NCBI GenBank assembly: GCA_013054445.1
Contig: JAAMPI010000463.1
Location: 1 to 36,852, forward strand
DNA from: Cudoniella acicularis
Taxonomy: Eukaryota; Ascomycota; Leotiomycetes; Helotiales; Helotiaceae
Direction of reading: 5' to 3'
Length of the DNA stretch: 36,852 bases
The notes beneath the pieces were generated by a model. It ran no database searches. It saw only the letters and a list, made by a program, of their open reading frames with translations, and had not been told where the DNA came from. A program made the translations under genes and the position numbers. This document shows positions 36,734-36,852 of the stretch, one piece after another. Each line of letters opens with the position of its first letter. The stretch's first letter is position 1.

Positions 36734-36852
36734 ATGGGTAGTGGGTAGTGTCCATTACCCGTGGGTGAGTAGTACCCGCGGGTGGGTATAGTTTCTCTTA
36801 CTCCTATATGGGTACCCGCGGGTACCCGTGTGCATAAATATTACATAAATTT
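36734..36852. repeat. Cluster of GGGTACCC/ACCCGCGGGT palindromes, possible DNA-transposon end
   Basis: Within 100 bp are TACCCGTGGGT (36757-36767), ACCCGCGGGT (36774-36783) and a perfect 18-bp palindrome GGGTACCCGCGGGTACCC (36810-36827), with GGGTAGTGGGTAGTG just before. Dense short palindromes of this sort are typical of subterminal regions of hAT-like and other DNA transposons. The element, if real, runs past the window's right end, so no inverted terminus or transposase can be shown. Confidence 0.4.

Overview
The window is nuclear DNA of a filamentous ascomycete (Pezizomycotina). Introns are short (44-113 nt), GT-AG and often carry a CTRAY-like branch site. Gene content includes a fungal rhodopsin-like (SAT4/PTH11-type) membrane protein, HET, NACHT/ankyrin and zinc-cluster genes. 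A leotiomycete is a plausible guess, but the sequence alone does not prove it. Gene models below were built by hand from splice signals and frame continuity; exon coordinates are in each entry.

Left half (about 1-19.2 kb) is mostly conserved single-copy genes: a seven-helix rhodopsin-domain protein (minus); the RIO1 kinase (minus) divergent from cohesin SMC3 (plus) across a 387-bp shared promoter with a palindromic MCB-type ACGCGT site; a 1,659-residue coiled-coil protein of unknown function (minus); and the DEAD-box helicase Dbp9 (minus). RIO1 and Dbp9 act in ribosome assembly, SMC3 in sister-chromatid cohesion.

Right half (about 19.2-36.9 kb) is accessory: gene-poor, with AT-rich islands and remnants. 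It holds a HET-domain pseudogene (about 19.9-21.9 kb), a doubtful small ORF (22.9 kb), a two-exon gene for a 74-aa cysteine-rich secreted protein (23.8 kb), a spliced gene fragment (24.9 kb), a 169-aa gene of unknown function with no long ATG-initiated reading frame (25.4-26.0 kb), a NACHT/ankyrin NLR-like gene broken by one frameshift in a T7 run (27.2-30.0 kb), a divergent zinc-cluster/ankyrin gene (30.6-32.2 kb), and a 397-aa protein with an ADP-ribosyltransferase-like pattern (34.8-36.0 kb). The right edge has GGGTACCC/ACCCGCGGGT palindromes like the subterminal repeats of a DNA transposon.

The most interesting part is this second half: allorecognition/innate-immunity type genes (HET, NLR, ankyrin), some intact and some decaying, beside an effector-like secreted protein and the ART-like protein. 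No rRNA, tRNA or CRISPR could be supported.
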